Below, in pieces: positions 11,985 through 21,525 of a DNA stretch of 64,000 nt. How positions within the stretch are numbered: the first letter of the stretch is position 1; each line of letters opens with the position of its first letter. Source of the stretch: Paramacrobiotus metropolitanus (lineage: Eukaryota; Tardigrada; Eutardigrada; Parachela; Macrobiotidae); contig NW_026570267.1 of the NCBI RefSeq assembly GCF_019649055.1, forward strand, positions 930,001-994,000. Reading direction: 5' to 3'. The notes below the pieces were generated by a model. The model had not been told where the DNA came from. It did no database searches and saw only the letters and a program-made list of their open reading frames with translations. The position numbers and the translations under genes were made by a program.

Positions 11985-12188
11985 TTTTTGTTTTTAAACC
12001 TTTTGGGTCATTACGTAAACCTATTGGGTTAAACGTTCTATGGTTAGATGTAAGCTTAAACGGTCGGGTACGGTCAGGTCTTGTCCGGTCCTTTCCTTTC
12101 TCGCCTATTGGGCAAGAGAAACATCCCCGTTACGGAGGTTATAGGGTCTCGCCTATTGGGCAAGGAACCTCCAATGATGTACTTCCGT
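11985..12188 (-). other. Spacer between extra ORF 3 and ORF 4
   Basis: About 200 bp with two adjacent hairpins built on GCCTATTGGGCAAG (near 12102 and 12149) and an A-rich stretch. No coding. The sequence leading into ORF 4 has a possible splice acceptor, TTCTGACCACAG (around 11957 on the - strand). Confidence 0.5.
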
Positions 12189-14255
12189 TTAGCTCTTCTT
12201 CTTCGGCAAGTCGGCCGGGTTGGTTGACTTGGCCCGTGCTAACCGCTTCTGGGCTTCCGTTTCGGCCAAGGTGGGAGCCTTCGCCGGGCTCGCCGAGCTT
12301 GCCCGCGTCTTAGGCAGGTGCTGTCCGAAGTCTTCAGGTAGATAGAAGACGGAGAAACGCTGCCCGTGGGTCTTGTAAACCTCACTCGATCCGAGGACTT
12401 TCTGTCGGCAGGCTTGCTCCAGGACATACTACAGCTCGTCGGCCAGGTAATATAAGTTGGTTTCCTTTCGTCGGACCGGTCGGTACCGTGCGTCTGCCAG
12501 TTGGGGGTGAGCGGACATCAGTATGAACTCGAACCGACCTATTAGGTGGTTCAAAATCTCCCGGCGAGTTAATCCTTCCGGGTGTCGATCCGTCCGCAGG
12601 CAGGCGATCACTGCGTCCCGCCAACCGAGGTAAGTCTTCGGCGCTGGGTCTTGTTCTTCCCTCGGAAAGACGTAGTACGGTCGTTCCGTTTTGGTATATA
12701 CCCGGAGGATGGCACCAGTCTCGTATGCCCATCCACGGTAGATAGCTTCAGCGTCGAAAAGCGACCTGAGGCTGTCGTTTCGGCTCCCGCATGGGAGGGA
12801 CTTCTTCAATCCCGTATCCTGGTCCCGGAGGCTTGGTGGATCGTCCGGGTCATCTGCCGGAGATTGTTCCTGGTTATCAGGCTCATCCTCTGGTTCTGGA
12901 TGTTCGGGTGCCGCTGTTGGCGGCTGCCCTTTGCCATCTTCATCATCGTCGTCGTCGCCATCCGAGTCATCGGATTTGTCAGAGTCTTGGTCTGACTTGG
13001 CGTCTTTGTCGTCATCGTCTTCCGAGGAGGGTTCCTCTTCCTTCTCGAGGGACTGGGCGTTCCGTGAGGTCCTACCCTTGTTCTTGGACTTCCTTGTCTT
13101 AGTCACAGACTGGCCCCTTGTTGAGGTTCCAGCCTGCGACGACGACGTATCCATGGGTGATGGGGGTTGAGATCCCGGGGGTGCTGACTGTGTGTCCTTG
13201 ACGAATTTACCCCTTCTGTCTCGGGCCGAATGCTTAATGGGTTTACTGCCGGAGTCTTGGTCGGCCGAAACAGACTTTTGCAAGTCGCCCGGGGCTCTTG
13301 GTCGTTCCTGGGGGAATCTGCTACCTGAGGAAGCTGCCGTTGATCTGACCAGCTCCAACCATACTTTGGCCTGGGGTGCAGGGTCTTCCTCTGGTCTGAC
13401 CTGGACCTCAGCTCCTTCTGGGCTATACTTCTTCGTGTGGAGGTACGACATCCGAAGCTTCTGTTCTCTCCGGTTCTTTTCGGGAATGAAGTTTGGTACG
13501 GTATACCGAAGGTGGACTCTGCGCTGCGCGTTAGTAGTTTGCAGCTCCCTTCGTAGTATCATGGCCTCAAGGGTAGGGTTTACTTCCCTTATGATATCCT
13601 CAATCTCGGCCTCCCCTTTCGGTTTATCACCGTAGGTATACATTTTGTTGAGGAATCGGGCTATCTGAAGGCGAGTGGTACCTCTTGGGTTCCGATAGTA
13701 ACCGATAGCTCGAACTATCCGCTGTTGCGGTGTTTCCGTCTGGCTAAGCTTCGACAGTGGTTTCGGAAGCACCAATTCGCCCATTCGGTCCCAGGATCGA
13801 TGGAGTATAAAGGCCATGCATTCATCCTGGATCCAGCTGACTATCTTCCGCATGAATTGTGCGGTAAGGAAATGGCCTCGCTCTACCCGGTATTCTTCGG
13901 TGAGCTTCTCCACTAGGGCCTGGTAGACGTCTCTGCGTTCCGTGTCAGCTGTGGTGATGATCCGCCGGACGTCTTCCTTAAAGATCGCCTTGGAGAAGGT
14001 CGGTTCCGGCTCCCCAGGTTGTCTGTCTGGCAGCCTGTTGCGGATGTTATCCGGGGCTGGCAGGTCAGACTCATCGGTGTCAGCATGGTAGTCCCACATC
14101 TCTTCATGGGGACCCTCAGCCAGATGTTTGGCCGAGCCTGGTTCCAGCTGGTCCGATTCGTTAAGCTTCCGCTTGACTGGGGTATCCTCCATTTCAATCT
14201 CCGGGGATGCCGAGCGTTCTAAATCCCGGTCCCTTTGCTGGATGTTGTCAACCAT
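12189..14255 (-). CDS. Post-integrase extra ORF 3, winged-helix/acidic-tract protein
   Basis: 608 codons to an in-frame TAG at 12429. Protein-like coding continues in the same frame (YVLEQACRQKVLGSSEVYKT onward) to TAA at 12189. Two segments have the pattern of winged-helix DNA-binding folds such as the linker-histone globular domain: TPQQRIVRAIGYYRNPRGTT with RLQIARFLNKMY, and WRDAVIACLRTDRHPEGLTR with REILNHLIGRFEF. A low-complexity region between them contains a strong acidic tract (SSEDDDDKDAKSDQDSDKS and DGDDDDDEDG), as in histone chaperones. The C-terminus ends PKKKS. A chromatin- or DNA-binding role is inferred only. It shares the frame of extra ORF 2. Confidence 0.65.
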
Positions 14256-14258
14256 CCG

Positions 14259-16862
14259 CTAGAGAAATGGTGGAAGCGAAGAGTCTCCTTGTGACTCCTT
14301 TTTCTCCTTCTTGACCTTGGGTGCCTCTTTTGGAGGCTTTTCTTCGGCCCAGTTCCGGATTTCGTTGATCCAACCTTCGACACTTTGGCCGGGTTTCAAC
14401 TTGGGCCTAGGCCCCCGATTCTTGTCGGGTTCCTGTCGGCTCGATGTTGACTCTGGTTCGCTATCCGAGGATGGTTGCTCGGGTCGGACCTTTCTTCGGC
14501 CCTTGTTACGGCGATCTTCTACGTCCGAGACATCGGTATCTCCGCCGCCACGAGATTTCTTAGGCAGTCGGTTCGGAGACTCCTTCTTTGAGGTCGACTT
14601 CTTAGCCTCACGCTTCTTGCGTACAGTAGTGGAGTTGGCCGAGTGGACCACCGAGCCACTGAATGTCGGCATTTCCTCATCCTCTATCTCCACGGATGGC
14701 CGTCGTTTAGGGTCAACCATCCTCTTTGACGGGACCACGGACGCCTTTTGGGGTACCGTGGCCTTCGAGGCTTCTTGTCCGCTAATTGGGGAAGGTGCGA
14801 TGGGGTGCGGCGCCGGAATTTCTCCGGAGGCTCGCTTCTTCCGATAGTCATCGCCCATCTGCTGTACGATCTCCTTCATCCGCTCGGTGAGGTTATGATA
14901 CTCACGGATAGTCTCGTTGGAGTCGTTGTCGGGCAGGTTGTCGCGGCAACCCTTGAGGGCATTATAGTAGTTACGCTCCGCGCTCGCAGCCCGATTGATG
15001 CAATCGTCCCTTTTAGTCATGGTCAGGTCCTTTATGGAGTCCATGGCCGGGTCGTTATGGTACTCACGGTGGGTCTGGTTACTAACCGCGGGCCCTAATT
15101 GGGGCTGCACAGCCGGTTGTACCTGACTTTCGACCGTCACTTCGGCGGCTATGTCTGGCACCGAGGTTGACATCGATGCTGTGCTGCCCGGCTCTTTTAC
15201 CGCTATCTCCAATTTTGCCGGAGACGAAGTGTCCATCCGTTCTTGGGAGGCTTGCCGAGGGGTCCGTTTCGGGGAAAACCTCGGTGGCGGGGGCTGAAGA
15301 GGGGTCATACTGAGCATCCGGTTCGGCTGAGACAGAGCCCTAGTTGGGGACACCTGTTTCACCGGGGACCTGCTTCGTCCACTAGTTGACCGAGGCTCGG
15401 TCCAGAGCCTTGATGTTGACCGAAGGTCGTTTAACAGGGCTTGCTGCCACTGTCGCTCCTCTTCGCTATTCTCCGCGCCGTAAACGTTAGGGTCATCATC
15501 ATTACCTCCCGAGTTGTCGGGTTCGGTTTCACGGATGAGGTCGATTTTGGGCTGGCCTTCCTCCAGGGGTGGTTCGCGGATATATACGGCCGGGTTGATC
15601 CTCGGGTTCCGTAACAGCTGGACATAGTCCAAAACCACCCTCGGTAACCTCTGTGTCCGAAGTACCTGCATGCCGCTCCGGAGGGCCATAAGTCTTCGTA
15701 TGATAGTGTCGCGGTCGGCCGCAAAGTCCAAGATCTTCTGGGTTATGCGGTTCCGATCTCTTGACGACATCTTCATTTCGAGTTGTCCACCGGTGAGTTC
15801 ACCTTCTTGGATGATCCGGTAGAACTCAGCCTGCTTAACCTGGTCCACCAGTTGGTTGTGGTAAGCCAAGGCTTCCCGTTCCGTGGCGGTTAAGTCCGGT
15901 TGGATCACCCGCAGTACTAACTGAGGCTGGGGGGCCGTCTTGTGGCTCTCACCCGGCGTCGGTCGTACCTTCTGACGGGACTTCGGTGGGTCCGAAGTCG
16001 TATCCCGCATCATGATCTCTCGGACCTGTTCGAGGGTCCGGACTTGTCTCGGTGGTGATGAGAACAGCTTCCGTTTCGGGCCTTGATCCTCATCCCTGTC
16101 CTTAGATCGAGGCTTCCTCGCGAACTTGGGCGGATCTGGGCCTCCGGGCTGATGAATAGCCCTACCATCCGGGGTTCTCTCCGGGTCATCGGACTGTTTG
16201 GTCGGACGTCGGATGACGAGCACCTGTTCCGTTCGTTTGGGCCGAGCCGAACCACCTATTGGGGGTACCGGCAATGTTGTTGGCCTCGGTGCCTTACTTG
16301 TACTCGGTGGGTCCGGGGTTAAGTCCCGCGTCCGAGCGTAAGCTTCCCGTTCCGCTGTGGAGGGCTCAAGGGTCTCTTCTTCGCCTTCTAAGGGTGGGAC
16401 ATCCATAGGCTCACCGGGCGGCGTAGCTGGTCCTGCGGGTGGCTTAGCCTGTTGGGCTTTACGCTCCGCAGCTTCACGTCGCTTGTTACGGTAGTAACCC
16501 TCGGTGATCCGCTTTATGTCTTGCAGTGCCTGTATTAGGGTCTCCTCGGTGTCCGAAGATCTCGCTGCCGATAGGGTGAGTATGGTGGCAATGGTCTTCC
16601 GGCTCGTGTCCAAGGTATTGGTGTCAACGTCGAGCCTTGCCGCCCTAGGGTCCCAGGCGTTCATGGCATGCAATTGGGCATGGCATGCCCAATTGCATGC
16701 CCAATTGCAATTGAGCATGCCAATTAGGCATGCCCAATTGCAATTGGGCATGCCATGAATGCCAGCCATGGCATGCAATTGGGCATGCCATGGCTGGCAT
16801 CTTCGGCTCGTTGAAGTGCTCGCCGAATAGTTTCTTCCATTCCGGGTACTGCCAATGGCCAA
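14259..16862 (-). CDS. Post-integrase extra ORF 2, disordered basic/acidic protein
   Basis: 867-codon frame. The first 55 or so codons translate the palindromic array, so the natural sequence probably starts around NAWDPRAARLDVDTN as a continuation of extra ORF 1. The rest is mainly disordered and rich in Pro, Arg, Lys, Ser and Glu. Helical islands are RITQKILDFAADRDTIIRRL and DDCINRAASAERNYYNALKG. The Lys-rich C-terminus has VEGWINEIRNWAEE, which loosely echoes the capsid motif VEGWITKIRR of gag; this may be chance. It ends with TAG at 14259, followed by CGG and then the ATG of the next frame in the same phase. The stop could be a nonsense change or a readthrough site. Confidence 0.65.
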   Translation of the reverse strand: MAIGSTRNGRNYSASTSTSRRCQPWHAQLHAMAGIHGMPNCNWACLIGMLNCNWACNWACHAQLHAMNAWDPRAARLDVDTNTLDTSRKTIATILTLSAARSSDTEETLIQALQDIKRITEGYYRNKRREAAERKAQQAKPPAGPATPPGEPMDVPPLEGEEETLEPSTAEREAYARTRDLTPDPPSTSKAPRPTTLPVPPIGGSARPKRTEQVLVIRRPTKQSDDPERTPDGRAIHQPGGPDPPKFARKPRSKDRDEDQGPKRKLFSSPPRQVRTLEQVREIMMRDTTSDPPKSRQKVRPTPGESHKTAPQPQLVLRVIQPDLTATEREALAYHNQLVDQVKQAEFYRIIQEGELTGGQLEMKMSSRDRNRITQKILDFAADRDTIIRRLMALRSGMQVLRTQRLPRVVLDYVQLLRNPRINPAVYIREPPLEEGQPKIDLIRETEPDNSGGNDDDPNVYGAENSEEERQWQQALLNDLRSTSRLWTEPRSTSGRSRSPVKQVSPTRALSQPNRMLSMTPLQPPPPRFSPKRTPRQASQERMDTSSPAKLEIAVKEPGSTASMSTSVPDIAAEVTVESQVQPAVQPQLGPAVSNQTHREYHNDPAMDSIKDLTMTKRDDCINRAASAERNYYNALKGCRDNLPDNDSNETIREYHNLTERMKEIVQQMGDDYRKKRASGEIPAPHPIAPSPISGQEASKATVPQKASVVPSKRMVDPKRRPSVEIEDEEMPTFSGSVVHSANSTTVRKKREAKKSTSKKESPNRLPKKSRGGGDTDVSDVEDRRNKGRRKVRPEQPSSDSEPESTSSRQEPDKNRGPRPKLKPGQSVEGWINEIRNWAEEKPPKEAPKVKKEKKESQGDSSLPPFL
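16660..16800. repeat. Palindromic GGCATGCCAATTG array between two extra ORFs
   Basis: 141 bp built almost entirely from GGCATGC and CAATTG words. It includes a perfect 28-bp palindrome at 16727-16754 (GGCATGCCCAATTG and its complement) and an 18-bp perfect stem, 16759-16776 with 16783-16800, around the loop AATTGG. Both neighbouring reading frames run into it and translate it as His/Ala/Cys/Trp-rich junk. Flanking protein-like sequence changes frame across it. It looks like an insertion or expansion inside a formerly continuous ORF. Confidence 0.8.
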
Positions 16863-19505
16863 TTTCCTCGCGGTGGAGTAGCCGTCGAGGGTGGCTTGAT
16901 GGTCGGTCTCCGGGTTGGCTGGTCAGATGTACCCTGCTCTGGGGGTTCAATCTGCCTAATCCGAGACTGATCCTTGGAGGCTCGGTCTGCCTCTCGCCGT
17001 TCTTTGGCCTGCTTTTCTTCCTCATAATCCCGGATTAAGCCCGAGAGCCAAAGCACGCATGATTGCAGCTGAGCCTGGCTATATTGATGCTTCGGAGTTT
17101 CCGGGTGTAGGAGTATCCGGGTTGCCCGGGTATGGTTCTCAACTCCGGTGATGTCACCATCCAATTTGAAGAATTCCGCACTATGACGGTCGCAGAAGCC
17201 TTGGCGAGTCCGCATCTCAGTCAAGATATTATTAGCCCGAGTCATGGCTTCAACTATGTAAGGTTGAGCATCGGGCGGCAGGACTCCCGGGTCCGATATG
17301 TTTTCCATCGTCCGCACCATTGAGCGGGGTGAAAGACGCTGAGTCGGTGCAACCTGTTGGGTCGCTACCGGCCGTTCCGGTTGTTGCAGTAAATTTGCAG
17401 GGGGTTGGGTTGGCTGAGTGGCCGGAGGCTGAGGTGGAACCGTTTTGCGGCTCTCTTCCTCATGCTTCCTTTTTGCAAGTGTCACTTCTAAATCGGCTTT
17501 TAGGCCCTCCAGGTCCATTGTGGCTACCCGGTGTTGTTCTTGGATCCGCTCCTTCAGCTTCCTCTGAGCCGGGGTCCGATCCTCCAGTTGGTTAGCCTGA
17601 GCGGCTAAGTCCCGGACATAGCCTTCGTTAAGGGCTATGTTGTCGCGGAGAGTTTGGATCTCCTGTTCCGTCGGGGCTGGTTGGAGTTGGGGTGGCTCAA
17701 ATGGGTTGACCCTCGAGAATCCAGGGGTCCAAGGTCGGGGAAGCCCCGATGGTTTAGACTGTTGAGGTCCGGGGGTCCGAGGTTGGGGAAGCCCCGATGG
17801 TTTAGCCTGTTGAGGTCCGGGGGTCCGAGGTTGAGCCTCCTTGTGGCTTCTTTCCTCTAACTTTCTCCGGAGTTTCTCGGCGTGTCGATGAGCCATGTCG
17901 CGCTGTTCGGTGATGGTCCGTAAAGTCGCATCACCCGGCTGCAGCGTGGCAATCCGCTGGGTCAGAAGGTCCGCTGTTAGCTCAGTTTCGGCTAAGTCCC
18001 TCCTCAATTCTTCGGTAGTTATGGCGATACCGAAGTCCATTTCCGGTGGGTCATCGAACATCTCGATGTCCGGTGAGGGTATCGGTGACGGAGGTTCTGA
18101 CATTGGTGATGCGCTTCGGTGTGAGCCTGGGCCGGGGGTCACTGTTGGTTCCCCATCACGGCTGCGGCTCCGGCTCGGACTGTATTCCGAGTATTCATCC
18201 GAGTCCAGGTCGCCTTCTTCGGCGATGCGTCTACCGAGGTATCCAAGTAGCGCATCCAACTCACGGATGTCGGCCGGTGCTGTTGGCATTCCAGCCTCGG
18301 TGAGTCTGGCCACTTGACGGAGGTTACACGTCAAGTTGTTCCGGTCATTCAGTAACTTGGCCTGTTCACGGTCCCTGTCAAAGTAGGGCTTGTCCTCCGG
18401 CTTGTTTCTATGTTCTAGGGTCGATAGGAGCGTATGGCCCTTTTCCAGGGTCTTCCTTATCTCCTGCCACTTCCAAAGTCTGGCTTCGAATTCATCGGGC
18501 CGGTTTGATGAGTCGTCGGAGAGGACTATGCCGTAATTGTCGGCACGTCGTTCAATGGAGGACAGAAGTCTCGGGAGCTCACGGGTTTCCCAGGGTCCTG
18601 TTGGGATTCCTTCCCAAACTAAGCCTGCAATGTCGGCTGTCTCCCGGTTGACTTCGACAATTAGGTCAGAAACTCGTCGGGCGGCTTTTTGTCCATTGAG
18701 GCGGTAGGCCTGTTCACGGTGTCTTATCAACATCGTTATGATGTTGTCGCTGAGCCTCCTCACTCGGTTGACTCTTTCCCAGAGCTGCATCTTGTCTCTG
18801 GCATGGTCATACACTTGGCGAGTTGCGGGGCTCGATTGTTGCCCTTCCGGTCCGGCTCCCTCAGTTAGGTTGAAGGCCGCTATCTGTTGCTCCACGTAAG
18901 CTACCGCGCCTTCCAGGAGCCATCTGTCGCGGACGTCTGCTGGAATTCTGTCGTGGCTGAGACGTTCAATTTCACCGAGCTTCAATTGGATCTCGATGTT
19001 GAGTTTCTCAGTTTCCGCCCATTGTTCCGAGTCGAAAGGGTATCGGTCTCGGCGCCGACGTAGTTCCGTTAGGAGTACGAGTCCTTGTTGCCGAATTTTG
19101 TGGATAGCCACAAACGCGTCTGACTTGGCTACATCGCGCGGGGTCGGTGGTACCGGGTTTTGGTTGTCGTCGATGATCCTACACAGGTTCCGGAATGCTT
19201 GCCGGGACTGCTGAATCTGCTGCGGGGTGAAGTTAGTAACTTCGATTGACCGTCGGAGCATGTAGGAATCATGGATGATACGGTTGATGGCCAGTTCCTG
19301 TCCAAGTACCGAGGGTCGACCGGTAAAGTTTCCTGGTGTTCACGGTTAAGTCGCACCGCTAAGTCGTCCGCCTCCCTCAAGGTTGCGTGAACCTGTAGCC
19401 GGGTTGGGCTCGCTTCTCTGTCATCCGGGGTCCTTGTTGTTCCAGCCGAAGCCCCCATACTTGTGGTTGCGACGGCTGATCCCCATTCTGTCCCTCGGCT
19501 CGTCA
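16724..19505 (-). CDS. Post-integrase extra ORF 1, helical repeat/coiled-coil protein
   Basis: An 845-codon frame (19261-16724) extends upstream in another frame to about 19505, directly continuing pol coding without an obvious start. It may therefore be a C-terminal extension of the pol polyprotein. The first half has at least three degenerate repeats of about 100 residues, recognisable as ERLSHDRIPADVRDRWLLEG, AGLVWEGIPTGPWETRELPR and ARLTEAGMPTAPADIRELDA. A middle section repeats RTPGPQQxKPSGLP. A coiled coil (TLRDNIALNEGYVRDLAAQ onward) follows. The end runs into a palindromic array at 16660-16800. No known domain is recognised and no function is assigned. Confidence 0.7.
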
Positions 19506-19669
19506 ATCCAGGCACATTATCCACTGTTCTAGGGGTGCCAGAGGATGTTCGTTTCGAGCCTCTTCGATCTGGGCCTTCAGAATCCAGTAATGGGTGTGGA
19601 TCAGGTGCAGTTGTTGTCCTGTTAGGGGGGTTCGCGACAGCAATTTCCGGAGTATTTCTACTCCGAGGG

Positions 19670-20494
19670 TCAGGGAGCTGACCCACGTCCGTTCATTCCT
19701 CGGGTTCTCCAAGCCTTCGACTCGCATCTGGTCAATCGGTGACCATCCTTGGCGTTGCATTCCTTCCGAATTCCGTCCCAGATCGTCTGCATGGAACGTT
19801 CAACTTGGCCTTGACCCTCTGGGTGGTAGGCTGTTCCGAAGGTGTGCTTGATCCCGAAGATCCTAGCTACTTTGGCGAAGGTCTTAGCCGTGAAATGGGA
19901 TCCTTGGTCGGTGTGAAGGTGGGTCAGCATGCCGTATTTTAGGACGACATCCTCCACGAAGAACTTTTCGAACTCCTTTGCCGAGTTAGTCTTAGTCGCT
20001 CGGGCTATGGTGAACTTGGTGAACTGGTCGGTAACGACCGCGATGTACTGGTAGCCTTTCGACTCGGTACGAGGTAAAGGTCCTTTGAAGTCCGCATAGA
20101 TTCGGAACCATGGTTTACCGACCTCCATCTTCTGGAGTTTACCGGGTGGTTTGGTCCGAGGCTTGTTCACCAGGTTACACCGGGGGCAGTTATCCACGTA
20201 GTGGTGAATATCGGATAGCATCCGGTCCCGGAGTTGCAGTCTGCGTAACTCTTTGTTGGACTCCATCGGCTTTTCTTATTCATCCTCGGGTTTGCCTTGT
20301 GAACCCGGAGCCTCCGGTCCGATAACCTCGGTAGTCCGTACCTTTGCGGTTCCGACCCTCGACTCGCCTTGTGAGCCCGGATCGTCCGGTACGACTACGT
20401 TGATTACCCGTACATATGGGGTAGATAGGTCATTCCAGTCCGAGATGACCTTGCATCCGGGCAGCAGTGTTACTTTTGGAATGGGGCGACGCAT
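19670..20494 (-). pseudogene. pol: pol part 3: integrase
   Basis: The core (20266-19670) has the DDE triad: YADFKGPL, HTDQGSHF and YHPEGQGQVE, with exactly 35 residues between the second Asp and the Glu. Only the Cys pair of the HHCC zinc domain is visible (NCPRC). The preceding His pair is not found, and the segment before it (20494-20276) is Pro/Gly-rich and ends with an in-frame TAA at 20276. Just after the core the frame shifts by one base near 19745. The C-terminal domain continues in another frame (19760-19503). No chromodomain is seen. Integrase would insert the cDNA. Confidence 0.85.
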
Positions 20495-20509
20495 ATCTGT
20501 GGTCTGCCT

Positions 20510-21525
20510 TTACTCAGCTGCCCCTCGGAGAGACCTAATTTTAGCCTCATCCGTCCAGCCTCCGGGCTCGAGTATGAGGTCTGGGTGTTTTCGGCTCTTT
20601 TCCTTCATTTCATGTCTTTGTACCCGAAGGGACCTTATTTTGATCTCATCTTTGAAGTCCTCAAAGTTGGGTACCTGGTCCAATGCTTCATGGGGGTCGT
20701 TATCGTCGGGTCGTTCAAGGGGCCACCGAGACAGAGCATCTGCGTTGTCGCAGAAAACTCCAGGTTTGTACTCGATGGTGATGTCCTTGCCTTGCAGAGC
20801 CAAAGCCCACCGTGTTAAGCGGGGGTTGATGCCGGGTCTATTGGACTCACAGCGCATCAGGTTTTGCAAGGCTCGATGATCCGTTCTTACGGTGAAGGGT
20901 CCGTGGTCAATGAAGTGTTTGAACTTCTGGACGGCCCAAACTACGGCTAGGCATTCCCATTCGGTGACTCCGTAGTTCTTTTCGGCTCCGTGGAGAACTC
21001 GGCTGGCAAATGCTACGGGGTGTCCTTCTTGCGACAGCACCGCGCCAAGTCCGGCTCCACTGGCATCGCATTTGATTACCGTCTTCTTGGTCGGGTCGAA
21101 CTTTGCGAGTACCGGGGCTGTAGTTAGAGCCTCTTTGATACCGTTGAACTCCGCTGTATGGTCGTCCGTCCAGTCTGTCCGGATGGAATTAGTCTTCCGA
21201 AGGAGTTCATACATCTTCGATGTCCGTTGGGCATAATTACGGATGAATTTCCGGTAGTAGTTGGCCAACCCGAGGAACGACCGCAATTAGCGTTCTGTTC
21301 GCGGGGGTTGGTGTTGTGCAATAGCCGCTACTTTTTCGTCATCGGTCTGGACTCCGGCTTTGCTAAGGACATGTCCGAGGAAGGGTAACTTGTCCGTTCC
21401 AACCTCGCATTTCGAGGGTTTAATGGTGAACCCGGCCTCCGGTAGGCAGTCCAGGGTAGCTCGGAAAGCTTCTTTGAATTCTTCGAAGGCTACGCAAAAC
21501 ACCTTTCTTGCGGGCTTTTGCGGTT
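20510..21525 (-). pseudogene. pol: pol part 2: C-terminal RT and RNase H
   Basis: After the break near 21525, coding resumes with FEEFKEAFRATLDCL, KPSKCEVG and LPFLGHVLSKAGV, the RT thumb region. An in-frame TAA at 21287 sits just before LRSFLGLANYYRKF. RNase H follows with its acidic residues in CDASGAGLGAVLS, TEWECLAVVWA, RTDHRALQNLM and ADALSRWP, all intact. The segment ends at an in-frame TAA (20510). RNase H would remove the RNA template during reverse transcription. Between the KARKKGV block and FEEF, about a dozen residues expected around YxDD are absent. Confidence 0.85.

Noticed and set aside
19503-20266. Chromodomain at the integrase C-terminus
   Set aside because: No aromatic-cage pattern or characteristic WEPE-like motif could be found in any frame after the integrase core.
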